Shown: piece after piece, positions 1-7,372 of the stretch
How the letters are laid out: every line of letters starts with the position of its first letter
How positions within the stretch are numbered: position 1 is the stretch's first letter
Assembly: GCA_017465905.1 (NCBI GenBank)
Contig: JAFTVE010000028.1
Span: forward strand, 1 to 64,000
Length of the DNA: 64,000 bases
Source: Bacteroidaceae bacterium
Lineage (GTDB): Bacteria > Bacteroidota > Bacteroidia > Bacteroidales > Bacteroidaceae
Reading direction: 5' to 3'
Notes under the pieces: generated by a model
The model's database searches: none
What the model was told of the DNA's origin: nothing
What the model saw: the letters and a program-made list of their open reading frames with translations, nothing else
Position numbers and translations under genes: made by a program

Positions 1-99
1 ACCAGCTTGTAAGGTAAATATTTCTCCCAATGTTGTCCACTCCCACAAACTCGGTACCTCAAACGGCACCTGCTCATAATGGGGCGTATGTAAAGGTTG
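1..99 (-). CDS. Partial type I restriction specificity subunit (HsdS fragment)
   Basis: Reading the minus strand from 99 down to the window edge gives 33 open codons whose translation contains PHYEQVPFEVPSLWEW and then TTLGEIFTLQAG. This is the usual entry into a target-recognition domain of HsdS, the DNA-specificity subunit of type I restriction-modification enzymes. The frame is the same as that of the metallophosphoesterase upstream, and begins directly after its TAA. No ATG is present; a GTG at 67-69 could start it, or it is a 5'-truncated piece or silent cassette. The rest lies outside the window, so completeness cannot be judged. Confidence 0.55.
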
Positions 100-912
100 T
101 TAATACACCTCCCGAAACTCCATAATGTCGAGCATGGTGAAGAGCACGCCCTCAATGGAGTTGTGCCACGACTGATGGAAATGCCCATAAAACCAATGCG
201 TGATAGGGTGGGCATCGTGGATAAGGCGATTGTAGATGTCGGTCATCGTCGTTCGCTCGGCATCGACATCGCGTAGCAGCGTATCGTCAGAAGTAGCAAA
301 AGAGAGTAATCCGCGCTTGCTCAACAGCTGACAGAAGGTGGGTGCCGTATGGCTGACAACAATATCTATGGCAAAGGACTCATTGATGCGCGAGAGCATA
401 GCGTCATCATATACTGGCGGCTCGTCGGCCCAGTAATAGTGACGGGAGAGGCGAGTATCTTTAAGAACGGCATGCTGATGAGTACGGCGATTGTCCTCCT
501 CCCACTTGTGAAGACGATAGTTGCGGTCGATGGAGATGGCACCACCCACACATAATATGGTGTGGCGACAAGCCTTTATAATGGTATAATCAGGAACAGC
601 CACGAAACGACGGTGATGGAAAGTGCGTCCATCGAAATAGGCTGGATTATCATGATTGCCTCTGACGAAGACTATCCAGTTATTAGCCTCAGACATACGG
701 CGACTGTTCTTCTTGACCATCTCGTCGTAATAGCCTGGACTGTCAAAGCCGAAACCACAATCGCCAGCAACAATGAGCAAAGTGTCGCGCATGGAGTATT
801 GTACACAGAGCTTGAAGACAAGTTGATTGAATTCGCCATGTATATCGCCCGACACCAATACGCTCTTGGCATGAGGGAAACTGAGGGTGTAAATATCACT
901 AACCTTTGTCAT
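100..912 (-). CDS. Calcineurin-like metallophosphoesterase
   Basis: A 270-residue cytoplasmic phosphoesterase of the calcineurin-like superfamily. All five metal-binding blocks are visible in order: GDIHG near residue 22, GDCG near 50, GNHDN near 85, VSHTAP near 190 and GHFH near 245, so a two-metal active site should be intact. The substrate is unknown. I start it at the ATG at 912 because AAAGGGA lies about 7 bases upstream; an in-frame GTG at 936 would add eight residues but overlaps that site. The stop abuts an HsdS-like reading frame, and a divergent broken rhuM gene lies upstream. A role linked to the restriction locus is possible, but the sequence does not show it. Confidence 0.85.
   Translation of the reverse strand: MTKVSDIYTLSFPHAKSVLVSGDIHGEFNQLVFKLCVQYSMRDTLLIVAGDCGFGFDSPGYYDEMVKKNSRRMSEANNWIVFVRGNHDNPAYFDGRTFHHRRFVAVPDYTIIKACRHTILCVGGAISIDRNYRLHKWEEDNRRTHQHAVLKDTRLSRHYYWADEPPVYDDAMLSRINESFAIDIVVSHTAPTFCQLLSKRGLLSFATSDDTLLRDVDAERTTMTDIYNRLIHDAHPITHWFYGHFHQSWHNSIEGVLFTMLDIMEFREVY
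103..117. repeat. 15-bp direct repeat, copy A
   Basis: ATACACCTCCCGAAA occurs here and again at 2441-2455. Copy A covers the last codons and part of the stop of the metallophosphoesterase gene. On the minus strand, similarity continues weakly a few bases past the repeat. The two copies bracket the metallophosphoesterase and the broken rhuM gene. It could be a trace of site-specific or illegitimate recombination; no integrase is present. Confidence 0.6.
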
Positions 913-948
913 CGATGTCCCTTTATTTGAAAACACTAATTGCTTTTA

Positions 949-956
949 CAAATATA
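949..956 (-). promoter_or_regulatory. Promoter -7 box for the metallophosphoesterase
   Basis: On the minus strand this reads TATATTTG, a perfect Bacteroidetes -7 element (TAnnTTTG). It lies 36 bases upstream of the chosen ATG at 912. A TTG lies about 23 bases further upstream as a weak -33 candidate. Confidence 0.5.
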
Positions 957-1069
957 ATACAAATATCAGACACCTCCAATTTTGAGAGCGTCGAAAATCT
1001 TGACAAAGAAAATCAGGGTTAACGATTTGATGAAGAAAACATTATGCCGAAAATCAGCCTCTGAGAATT

Positions 1070-1109
1070 CGATATTTCCGATCGCCCGACCATTTGCACG
1101 GAAATATCG
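1070..1109. repeat. 11-bp perfect inverted repeat upstream of rhuM
   Basis: CGATATTTCCG (1070-1080) and CGGAAATATCG (1099-1109) are exact inverted copies separated by 18 bases. No T-run follows, so an operator or simple hairpin is more likely than a terminator. The right arm with its flank (1099-1117) recurs with one mismatch at 2614-2632, downstream of the rhuM remnant. Confidence 0.5.
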
Positions 1110-1195
1110 CAAGGATGGAGTAATAGAATCTGGAGGTAGGACCGATGCTCAGAAATGTTTTTAGTGAGCATGGGTGTTCTATACAGAAAAAGTGT

Positions 1196-1203
1196 TAACT
1201 TTG
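1196..1203 (+). promoter_or_regulatory. Promoter -7 box for the dinD-rhuM remnant
   Basis: TAACTTTG matches TAnnTTTG exactly. It ends only five bases before the ATG at 1208, so transcription would start at or near the initiation codon. Either the message is almost leaderless, or translation starts at the second ATG (1235). Confidence 0.5.
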
Positions 1204-1207
1204 CAAT

Positions 1208-2385
1208 ATGAGTGAAAGTAACAACATATCACCGATGTACTCTGACTTTGAGCAAATAAAAAGGACGACAGAGGACGGACAAGAGTATTGGACATCAAGA
1301 GAGTTGGGCAATGCCCTTGGATATAGTACCTATCAGAAGTTTACCCGAATTCTGAATAAGGCTATTGCGGTAGCCAATAATAAAGGTATGAAAACAGCTG
1401 ACCATTTTAACCAAACGGTTGAAATGGTTAAGTTGGGTTCTGGCACTTTTCGCAAGGTTGAGAATATGCATTTATCACGCATGGCTTGCCTAATTATAGC
1501 AGAGAATGCTGACGGGAAAAAGCCTCAGGTGCAAATTGCAAGAGAGTATTTCAAGCAGGAAGTGACGACCACAGAACTTGCCATTAATACGCTATCATCC
1601 AATATCTTATTATATAAAACGAAGCAAGGAGAAGCTCGTATTGAAGTTGTCTTCAACAATGAAACCTTCTGGATGTCGCAAAAGCGCATGGCTGAATTGT
1701 ATGATGTGGATGTAAGGACTGTGAATTATCATCTCGCACAGATATTTGAGTCCGGCGAACTGCAAGAATCAGCAACTATCCGAAAAATTGGGATAGTTCA
1801 AATGGAAGGGGATAGGGAGGTTAATCGTCCTCAGATGCTATACAATCTTGATGCAATCATTGCCGTAGGCTATCGTGTAAATAGTTATCAGGCCACTCAG
1901 TTCAGAATATGGGCGACATCTGTTCTGAAGGAAATGATTGTTAAAGGCTTTGTTCTTGATGATGAACGATTGAAGCAGGGCAAGCATTTCGGCAAGGATT
2001 ACTTCGATGACTTGTTGGAACGCATCCGAGAGATTAGGGCTTCGGAACGTCGATACTATCAGAAAATTACCGATGTGTATGTTCAGATAAAGAGGTTACT
2101 GCACTTGATCGCCTATCAACGAGTTTCCTGGATTTAGCGGAGTCACTCGCATCGCAGCAGATACCCTTCACGATGGCCGATTGGAAAAAGAAGCTGGATG
2201 ATTTTTTGACGATGTATGGCTATGAGAAATTAAATAATGCTGGTGCCATATCAACAGAGCAGGCAAAGGAAAAGGCATACGCTGAATACGATAAGTTCCG
2301 TATCATTCAAGATAGAGAATACCTTTCAGACTTTGACAAAGAAATAAAACTCTTAAAAGATAAGGGTTTGTTTGATGCCGAATAA
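1208..2385 (+). pseudogene. Broken DinD/BRO-N-RhuM fusion gene
   Basis: The first 309-codon frame starts with a DinD-like (BRO-N type) domain (FEQIKRTTEDGQEYWTSREL, about residues 14-120) and continues into RhuM (KTKQGEARIEVVFNNETFWM onward to YYQKITDVY). It then runs out of frame and stops at 2137. RhuM resumes in another frame from about 2081 (DKEVTALDRLSTSFLDLAES) through MADWKKKLDDF to the natural end at 2385. About 75-80 residues that normally join these two parts are missing, so one internal deletion with a frameshift explains the structure. RhuM proteins were named as Salmonella virulence factors but are widespread with type I restriction loci; their biochemistry is unclear. The truncated N-terminal product could still be made. 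Confidence 0.8.
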
Positions 2386-2440
2386 GGAATTAAGGAAGTG
2401 AGCGGTGCTGTCTCGTTTAATTTTGAGTAAGGTGGTTTTT

Positions 2441-2455
2441 ATACACCTCCCGAAA
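2441..2455. repeat. 15-bp direct repeat, copy B
   Basis: Exact copy of ATACACCTCCCGAAA found at 103-117, here 55 bases after the end of the rhuM remnant. Confidence 0.6.
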
Positions 2456-2690
2456 GTAAAAACAAGCGCATATGCAGCAGAGCTACAAGCTACTGGCCAT
2501 TAGCCATTGGCTTTTGGATACTCGAATAACAGAAGAAACATTACCTCACGTTCCAATTTCTCCCTACTTCCCATCGGTTTCTCCCTACTTTTTTGCAGAT
2601 AGTGACATCCGGTCGGAAATATGGCAAGGATGATGGCGTTTCTTACATAAGAAAAACGGACAATCAAGAAGTTGTAGACGAAAATAGTTG

Positions 2691-2698
2691 TACTTTTG
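2691..2698 (+). promoter_or_regulatory. Promoter -7 box for the DUF45 metallopeptidase
   Basis: TACTTTTG fits TAnnTTTG, with TTG at 2672-2674 as a -33 candidate (16-base spacing). It lies 25 bases before the ATG at 2723. Confidence 0.55.
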
Positions 2699-2722
2699 TA
2701 GGGAAAAGGAATAGATGATACG

Positions 2723-3451
2723 ATGCGCCTGACAATAGGTAGAAAGAGAAAAGAAGTGAACGTCATCGAGGTGGCGGATATGGCGGTGGAAGTGGAGCGG
2801 AAGTGGATCAAGAACCTCTACTTGAGGGTCTCCCCAACGAATGCCCGCATACGTGTATCTGCACCCATGATGATGAGCGAGGAGGCGATACGGCGGTTTG
2901 TCCTCTCCAAAGAGGCGTGGATAAGGCAGCGCGTGAAGAGGGTTGGTGAGAAGAAACAGCCCACGCCACGGGAGTACATATCAGGTGAGGTGCATTACTA
3001 CAAGGGGCACAGCTATAGGCTGAAGGTTATATACAATAATGGCCCGGCAAAGGTGGAGACCGAAGGCAACGAATACATTATATTATATGTACGCGAGGGA
3101 GCCACGAAGGAGCGCCGAGCAGCGATACTGCAGGAATGGTATCGTGCAGAACTGAAGACGCTGCTCGCTGAACTCATCGGGAAATGGGAGCAAACGATAG
3201 GGGTGAAAGCCAACCGAACGACCATAAAGCAGATGAAGACAAGGTGGGGAAGCTGCAACCACAGGACTCACGACATCAACTTCAACCTGGAGCTGATGAA
3301 GCGACCGGTGCACTGCATAGAGTATGTGGTGGTGCACGAGCTGCTGCACATCATAGTGCGTCTACACAATGAGCAGTTCAAATCGCTACTCACTCACTAC
3401 CTACCCAACTGGCGCCTGACAAAGGAGGAGCTAAATAGGTGTATAGTGTGA
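2723..3451 (+). CDS. YgjP/DUF45-type zinc metallopeptidase
   Basis: A 242-residue cytoplasmic protein of the YgjP (DUF45, M48-like) family. The C-terminal third has the family hallmarks: KTRWGSC near residue 172 and the zinc motif HELLH near 210, then a histidine (RLHN) and FKSLL...LPNW as expected downstream. No signal peptide is seen. Genes of this family often lie beside type I restriction genes, which fits the HsdS fragment and rhuM remnant nearby. The gene looks intact and has its own promoter. The cellular substrate is unknown; a peptidase is inferred from the HExxH motif only. Confidence 0.85.
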   Translation: MRLTIGRKRKEVNVIEVADMAVEVERKWIKNLYLRVSPTNARIRVSAPMMMSEEAIRRFVLSKEAWIRQRVKRVGEKKQPTPREYISGEVHYYKGHSYRLKVIYNNGPAKVETEGNEYIILYVREGATKERRAAILQEWYRAELKTLLAELIGKWEQTIGVKANRTTIKQMKTRWGSCNHRTHDINFNLELMKRPVHCIEYVVVHELLHIIVRLHNEQFKSLLTHYLPNWRLTKEELNRCIV

Positions 3452-3550
3452 CGACATCTCCCCAAAAGTCCACGAAACGAGCAATCGGATACTCCCAATG
3501 CTGAGAAGGAGAAAAATCCAGATAAAGAGAATTGGAGATAAAACACTAAT

Positions 3551-3580
3551 AGAGGCCAGCACGATGGCGTGCTGACCTCT
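3551..3580. terminator. Bidirectional terminator between convergent genes
   Basis: AGAGGCCAGCACG and CGTGCTGACCTCT pair over 12 of 13 positions around a 4-base loop. The single mismatch becomes a G-U pair in the minus-strand RNA. T-rich tracts follow on the plus side. It sits between the DUF45 gene (plus) and the HIT gene (minus). Confidence 0.75.
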
Positions 3581-3637
3581 GATTAAGTTTTCTTTTCTCA
3601 CAGGGCCAAGGTGACCCGAAGGGAGTGTGATAGGTGA

Positions 3638-4063
3638 TTATAGGCAAGCCTTTACGGCATCGATGAGCTGTGCATACTCCTCATCGGTAAGGTATACCTT
3701 GCCGGGATTCATCTGGAAGGTGCCGCCATAGTCGGGACCATCGACGTACTTGGGCGCGAGATGGAAGTGCAGATGGCAGAGCTTATCGCTGTAGGCACCG
3801 TAGTTGATCTTCTCGGGATTGAAGGCCTTCTGCATAGCACGGGTAGCCTGTGCCACATCGGCCATAAAGGCGTTGCGCTCCTCATCGGTGAGCTCATTGA
3901 GGTCGTTCACATGCTTGTCATAAGCTACAAGACAACGGCCATGATAGGTCTGCTCCTTGAACAGGAAAAGACGAGATACACGAAGATGGCAAATCTCGAT
4001 CATGAGGTTGTGGAGGTTCTCATTGTTCTGACAATAGAGACATTCTTCTGGATTGCTGTACAT
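3638..4063 (-). CDS. HIT-family nucleotide hydrolase/transferase
   Basis: A 141-residue histidine-triad protein. The catalytic triad CHLHFHLAPKY places histidines at about 97, 99 and 101, which is the H-x-H-x-H signature of HIT phosphoramidases and nucleotidyl hydrolases acting on AMP- or dinucleotide-type substrates. The start is the ATG at 4061-4063 (MYSNPEECLYC); upstream in-frame codons would extend it into the cotH-like gene and lack family similarity. It follows the CotH-like gene by 43 bases and precedes the strong hairpin at 3551-3580, so it is probably the last gene of that transcript. It has no export signal, unlike the preceding genes, so functional linkage is doubtful. Confidence 0.85.
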   Translation of the reverse strand: MYSNPEECLYCQNNENLHNLMIEICHLRVSRLFLFKEQTYHGRCLVAYDKHVNDLNELTDEERNAFMADVAQATRAMQKAFNPEKINYGAYSDKLCHLHFHLAPKYVDGPDYGGTFQMNPGKVYLTDEEYAQLIDAVKACL

Positions 4064-4106
4064 GTTTCTTGTTTTTTTAAGATTCTTATTCTTATGGATG
4101 TTGCCA

Positions 4107-5555
4107 TTAAGGTAACGGATAGTCTTTGATGATGCCGTCGAGGTAGTCGACACGGCGGACGAGCCAGTCGTGCATGGCATAAACCTCGTTCATGTAGGTC
4201 TTGCCACGGAGGGGCCAGCGGGTAAGGTCGCGAGTGATGGTGCCGCGATGTAGTTCGTCGAGATAGAGCTCCATCTCGGCCCAGTTGCGCGACACAATCT
4301 CTTTCTTCATGGCGCTCCACTCCTCCTTGAAGAGGGTGACAAAGCCGTGATTTCCGAAGAGGCGGGTGAAGAAGGGGGATATGCCACCATCGTAACAGCC
4401 GCGGTGACGATAGGGGTCGGTACCGAGCACCAACTCGCGGTGGTTGGAGAAGTAGTTATGCCCGGTAGTCATCGTGGCCCAGTCAAAGTCGTAGCCGGCA
4501 TCGAAGTCCCACAGAGGGCCCATCGTCCACTTGCTATCGGCATCCTTGTGGATGAAGACACTGCGCGGTGCCACCAGCTCGACATTAAGCACCAGCTCCT
4601 GCAGGATGAGGTAGCGCACGAAGGAGCGGAGGTCCATCAGTTTGTTGGTCTGCGAGAAGCTCTTGTTGTTGATGGCTGTCTCCAACTCGGCAAACACCTG
4701 CTTGATGGAGTCCTTCAAGGCATCGGTGAGGTCATCCTCATCGGGATGCTTGATACAGACAGGCAGGCGGAACACCTCGGAGTAGAAATTGTCAGTAGCA
4801 CCGGGTGAGAGACCAGGACCATCGTCGAGGTCAAGCGCAAGGAGTATACCTCGCTGCTCATCTATGGCTACACGCCCCTTGCCCTGCTCTACCTGCTCGG
4901 TAAGCTGATAGAGCCCGATGTACTCTCCATTGAGGAAGACCTCGGTATAGCGTGTGTGGTTGGTGCAAGGCATATCGAGCCAATGGCCAGCCTCGAAGAC
5001 AAAGGTATTCATCAGGTCGGTAACATCACGATAGTTGGCCAGCAATACCCAGTCCTTATTGGCTTCGAGTCCAAGGATAGGGGCTTTCTTATCGAGCTTG
5101 ATGCGGTAGGGCTTCTTGTCATACCATTCCCACGTGCTGTTGCCACGGCCACGAATCTTGGCCTTACCCGAATAGTGAGAATAGCTACCACGGCCATTGA
5201 CAGAGACATAGCATGTAACATACTCCTCCTTGGAGGTCACTGCCTCGCCACTATTGATGGTGATGTACATCTGAAACACCTTGTAGCGGTTCTCCGTGAA
5301 GGTGGTGGGGGCATGCTGAAACGTGATGGTATCGACCTCGCTACTGCGGAAGGGCACTACTACCCCACCCTGCACATTGGTTTGAAGGCGGCTTTGATCG
5401 GCATTGAAGTCAAAGTAGTTGACATCGTCCATTGCGAGCGGGAACTCCCAATAAGAGCCGTAGGAATGGATGCGGATATGGATGTTGTCCTGAGCCACAG
5501 CCGTAGATGCAAGAAGCACCATCAGAAAGAGTAAACGGAATATCTTGCAACTCAT
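4107..5555 (-). CDS. Exported CotH-kinase-family protein
   Basis: A 482-residue protein with a clear signal peptide (cleavage after STAVAQ, about residue 22). It has a short front strand ending VDTITF (residues 74-79), a motif shared with several neighbours, and a CotH-type kinase domain from about residue 95. Visible CotH hallmarks are KIRGRGNSTW (133-142), KKPYRIKLDKK, KDWVLLANYRD, the acidic block near 241-246 and WDFDAGYDFDW (349-359). CotH proteins are atypical kinases; in Bacillus one phosphorylates spore-coat proteins, and homologues are exported in many Bacteroidetes. The target here is unknown. It is translationally close (2 bases) to the small protein upstream and belongs to the FAS1/SusCD/peptidase block. 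Confidence 0.85.
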   Translation of the reverse strand: MSCKIFRLLFLMVLLASTAVAQDNIHIRIHSYGSYWEFPLAMDDVNYFDFNADQSRLQTNVQGGVVVPFRSSEVDTITFQHAPTTFTENRYKVFQMYITINSGEAVTSKEEYVTCYVSVNGRGSYSHYSGKAKIRGRGNSTWEWYDKKPYRIKLDKKAPILGLEANKDWVLLANYRDVTDLMNTFVFEAGHWLDMPCTNHTRYTEVFLNGEYIGLYQLTEQVEQGKGRVAIDEQRGILLALDLDDGPGLSPGATDNFYSEVFRLPVCIKHPDEDDLTDALKDSIKQVFAELETAINNKSFSQTNKLMDLRSFVRYLILQELVLNVELVAPRSVFIHKDADSKWTMGPLWDFDAGYDFDWATMTTGHNYFSNHRELVLGTDPYRHRGCYDGGISPFFTRLFGNHGFVTLFKEEWSAMKKEIVSRNWAEMELYLDELHRGTITRDLTRWPLRGKTYMNEVYAMHDWLVRRVDYLDGIIKDYPLP

Positions 5556-5557
5556 AC

Positions 5558-5998
5558 CTACTTCTTATATATGGTGAAAGACTGCTCGCCACACTGCACC
5601 ACATAGGTACCGGCAGGGAGCTGTGTGAGATCTACATGCTGAGCCTCATCAGATGCAGTGACAACTACTTGGCAAGGAACACCCGCTGTATTGAATACAC
5701 GCAGAGGCTCGAGCGAGGTGATGGTAAACTGATATCCATCGGCCGAGAACTGCGGAGCAGTCTCTACGGCCTCAATACCCGAAGCATCATCAATCACTGC
5801 AAACTGTACGATACGGCTAAACTCAATCTTACGGGTAGAGACACGCATCACTCCATTCTCGAAACGTATCATAGGGACGTACTTCTCGAACGAATAGTAA
5901 ATCTTAGAACCTCCCGAAAGCTCTATCATCAGGCACTTGGCCGGAAAAGCCGAAGCACACACGAGGAGAAGAAACGCAAGACACAAAGAACGACGCAT
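5558..5998 (-). CDS. Small exported protein with C-terminal sorting-type tail
   Basis: A 146-residue protein with a signal peptide (MRRSLCLAFLLLVCASAFPA). It has a short beta-rich middle with KIEFSRIVQFAV, and a C-terminal domain ending LPAGTYVVQCGEQSFTIYKK, the look of the beta-sandwich tail fused to many exported Bacteroidetes proteins (type IX-sorting-like). It has no enzymatic domain. It lies 2 bases before the CotH-like gene, and its layout matches the 9033-9431 gene, which also precedes exported enzymes. It may be a surface anchor or partner module; no function can be assigned from sequence. Confidence 0.7.
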   Translation of the reverse strand: MRRSLCLAFLLLVCASAFPAKCLMIELSGGSKIYYSFEKYVPMIRFENGVMRVSTRKIEFSRIVQFAVIDDASGIEAVETAPQFSADGYQFTITSLEPLRVFNTAGVPCQVVVTASDEAQHVDLTQLPAGTYVVQCGEQSFTIYKK

Positions 5999-6015
5999 AG
6001 ACTGGATGTTAATTC

Positions 6016-6113
6016 ACAAGTGACAATTGACAAGTGACAATTGACAAGTGACAATTCACAAGTGACAATTCACAATTAATAATTCACAATTAACGATTCA
6101 GAATTCAGAATTC
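6016..6113. repeat. 14-bp tandem array
   Basis: Seven consecutive 14-bp units: four of ACAAGTGACAATT(G/C), two of ACAATTAAnnATTC type and AGAATTCAGAATTC. It fills the gap between the DUF6055-like gene (stop at 6098-6100) and the next gene, and its last units form the 3' end of that coding sequence. Each unit carries a CAATTG or GAATTC-like palindromic core. Function unknown. Confidence 0.85.
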
Positions 6114-7363
6114 AACTCCGTTCCCTTGAACTTTACCTCGTAGGGATACTGGCGATTGGGTTCGCGATTGCGCCAGGTGAGCATTTTATGTTCCTGCGGA
6201 GCACCCATCACAACTAAATAGAGGTGTTCAACCTTCTGTCCGCGAGGCATCTTCATCGCTGCCTTGCCTGTGCTCACGGGGGTGCCATAGTGAGTCTCGC
6301 CATCGGCCGTAACTGCTACAAAAGCATAGCGGAGCGGGGTGTCGCTCTTGACGATGGCACTCACCTTCTTACCTTCCTTGGCTGGCTGCAAGCGGATGGC
6401 ACTGAAGCCATAGTCCTCGGGCAGCACCTCATCGGTCGGGCTGTAGTAGCCTTTCGTTGCAGCGGGCTTCATGGGTGTATCGAAGGTGCAGGCATAGCGG
6501 CGTGTCTCGTTCCAGGCATGTCCGAGGTCGAGGGTCACGATACGCTGGCAGGCATCAATCATCTCATCACAAAACTGCTCCTGTGAGAGACCATATAGGC
6601 GCTTATAGGTAATCACAGGATCCTCGCCACGCTTACCGGCACGGTAGAGGTCGGCAATGCAGGTCTTGCCCCGCTTCATGGCCCAATACTGGAGCACATA
6701 GGGCGAGCGGTAGATATTCTCACCATCAAGGTAGGCCTTGTGGATAGCCTTGCTATATGCCTCGAAGTGGTAGTTCTCATCGGTGAGCCAATCGGGGTTG
6801 ACAAGCCAGAGCATCCACTGACTGGTCATCTCATAAAATCCCGAGCCGCCCCATGCATCACCTACGCTATCGGCAGGTATCTGCAGCTGGAACGAATGGC
6901 CCAGCTCGTGTGCCATGCAGTTGAGTTTCTTATCCTGTATACGATTGGGAGCGACCCACAGAGCTCCAATGAAGTTGTCGTATGTACCACCGTATGCTGT
7001 ACCATCGAGCGAGTAATTGAGCATCACCATCATCTTGTACTTGTCGGCCTTGGAGCCAGGCAAGGTGAAGCGCAAGGTATCGCGATAGTAGGTATAGAAC
7101 GATTCGATGCGCTCCTTGAGGTTTTCCAAATCGACCTTCATGGGCTTGCCCTCAAGCATGGGCGGATTGCTGAGGTCGTGGCCGAAGCCCTTCTCCCAGA
7201 AGAATACCAGGTTCTCGGTCTGAGCCGATCGTTTCCAGCTCCAACGGCTGTTATCGTCATCAAGGTCGTAGCAACGGATTGAGTCAGGCAGGAACACCTG
7301 CTTCTGGGCAATAGCGGAGAAGCTCAGCCCAACGAATGTCAATAGCAATAGATATTTCTTCAT
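6098..7363 (-). CDS. Exported DUF6055-like putative zinc metallopeptidase (second copy)
   Basis: A 421-residue protein with a signal peptide (cleavage near SAIAQ, residue 20). The motif AHELGHSFQ (HELGH at 152-156) followed by GFYEMTSQW, with Glu at 178, gives an HExxH + Glu arrangement as in gluzincin peptidases. The family resembles DUF6055, for which I know no established activity. It is a paralogue of the gene immediately upstream (9-base gap): both share LVFFW/FVVFW, ALWV, the HE(L/I)GHSFQ block, an aromatic-Glu...QW motif and a similar C-terminal beta domain (YLVVMGAP versus LWVVVQGAP). Surface or periplasmic location is expected. Peptidase activity is inferred from motifs only. Confidence 0.75.
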   Translation of the reverse strand: MKKYLLLLTFVGLSFSAIAQKQVFLPDSIRCYDLDDDNSRWSWKRSAQTENLVFFWEKGFGHDLSNPPMLEGKPMKVDLENLKERIESFYTYYRDTLRFTLPGSKADKYKMMVMLNYSLDGTAYGGTYDNFIGALWVAPNRIQDKKLNCMAHELGHSFQLQIPADSVGDAWGGSGFYEMTSQWMLWLVNPDWLTDENYHFEAYSKAIHKAYLDGENIYRSPYVLQYWAMKRGKTCIADLYRAGKRGEDPVITYKRLYGLSQEQFCDEMIDACQRIVTLDLGHAWNETRRYACTFDTPMKPAATKGYYSPTDEVLPEDYGFSAIRLQPAKEGKKVSAIVKSDTPLRYAFVAVTADGETHYGTPVSTGKAAMKMPRGQKVEHLYLVVMGAPQEHKMLTWRNREPNRQYPYEVKFKGTELNSEF

Positions 7364-7372
7364 TATATTATC

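Larger units (their letters stand above)
2386..2722. other. Intergenic region with repeat copies
   Basis: This 337-bp gap holds copy B of the 15-bp repeat (2441-2455), whose CACCT pairs with AGGTG at 2430-2434 across a T-rich loop as a weak terminator-like hairpin. It also has a 13-bp direct repeat TTTCTCCCTACTT (2557-2569 and 2578-2590) and a one-mismatch copy (2614-2632) of the sequence at 1099-1117. No convincing gene is present on either strand. Confidence 0.5.

Noticed and set aside
982-1164. Short plus-strand frame upstream of rhuM
   Set aside because: 60 codons, basic, no homologue recognised, and it contains the 11-bp inverted repeat; better explained as regulatory DNA.
100-2455. Integrative element bounded by the 15-bp repeats as att sites
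   Set aside because: No integrase, no tRNA target and only two genes inside; kept as an unexplained repeat rather than called an element.
2500-2811. Minus-strand open frame of 103 codons overlapping the DUF45 start
   Set aside because: Covers the promoter and first codons of a real gene; hydrophobic but without recognisable structure.
6016-6113. Possible CRISPR array
   Set aside because: Units are contiguous 14-bp tandem copies without unique spacers, and no cas genes are present. The same holds for the 18- and 22-bp arrays.
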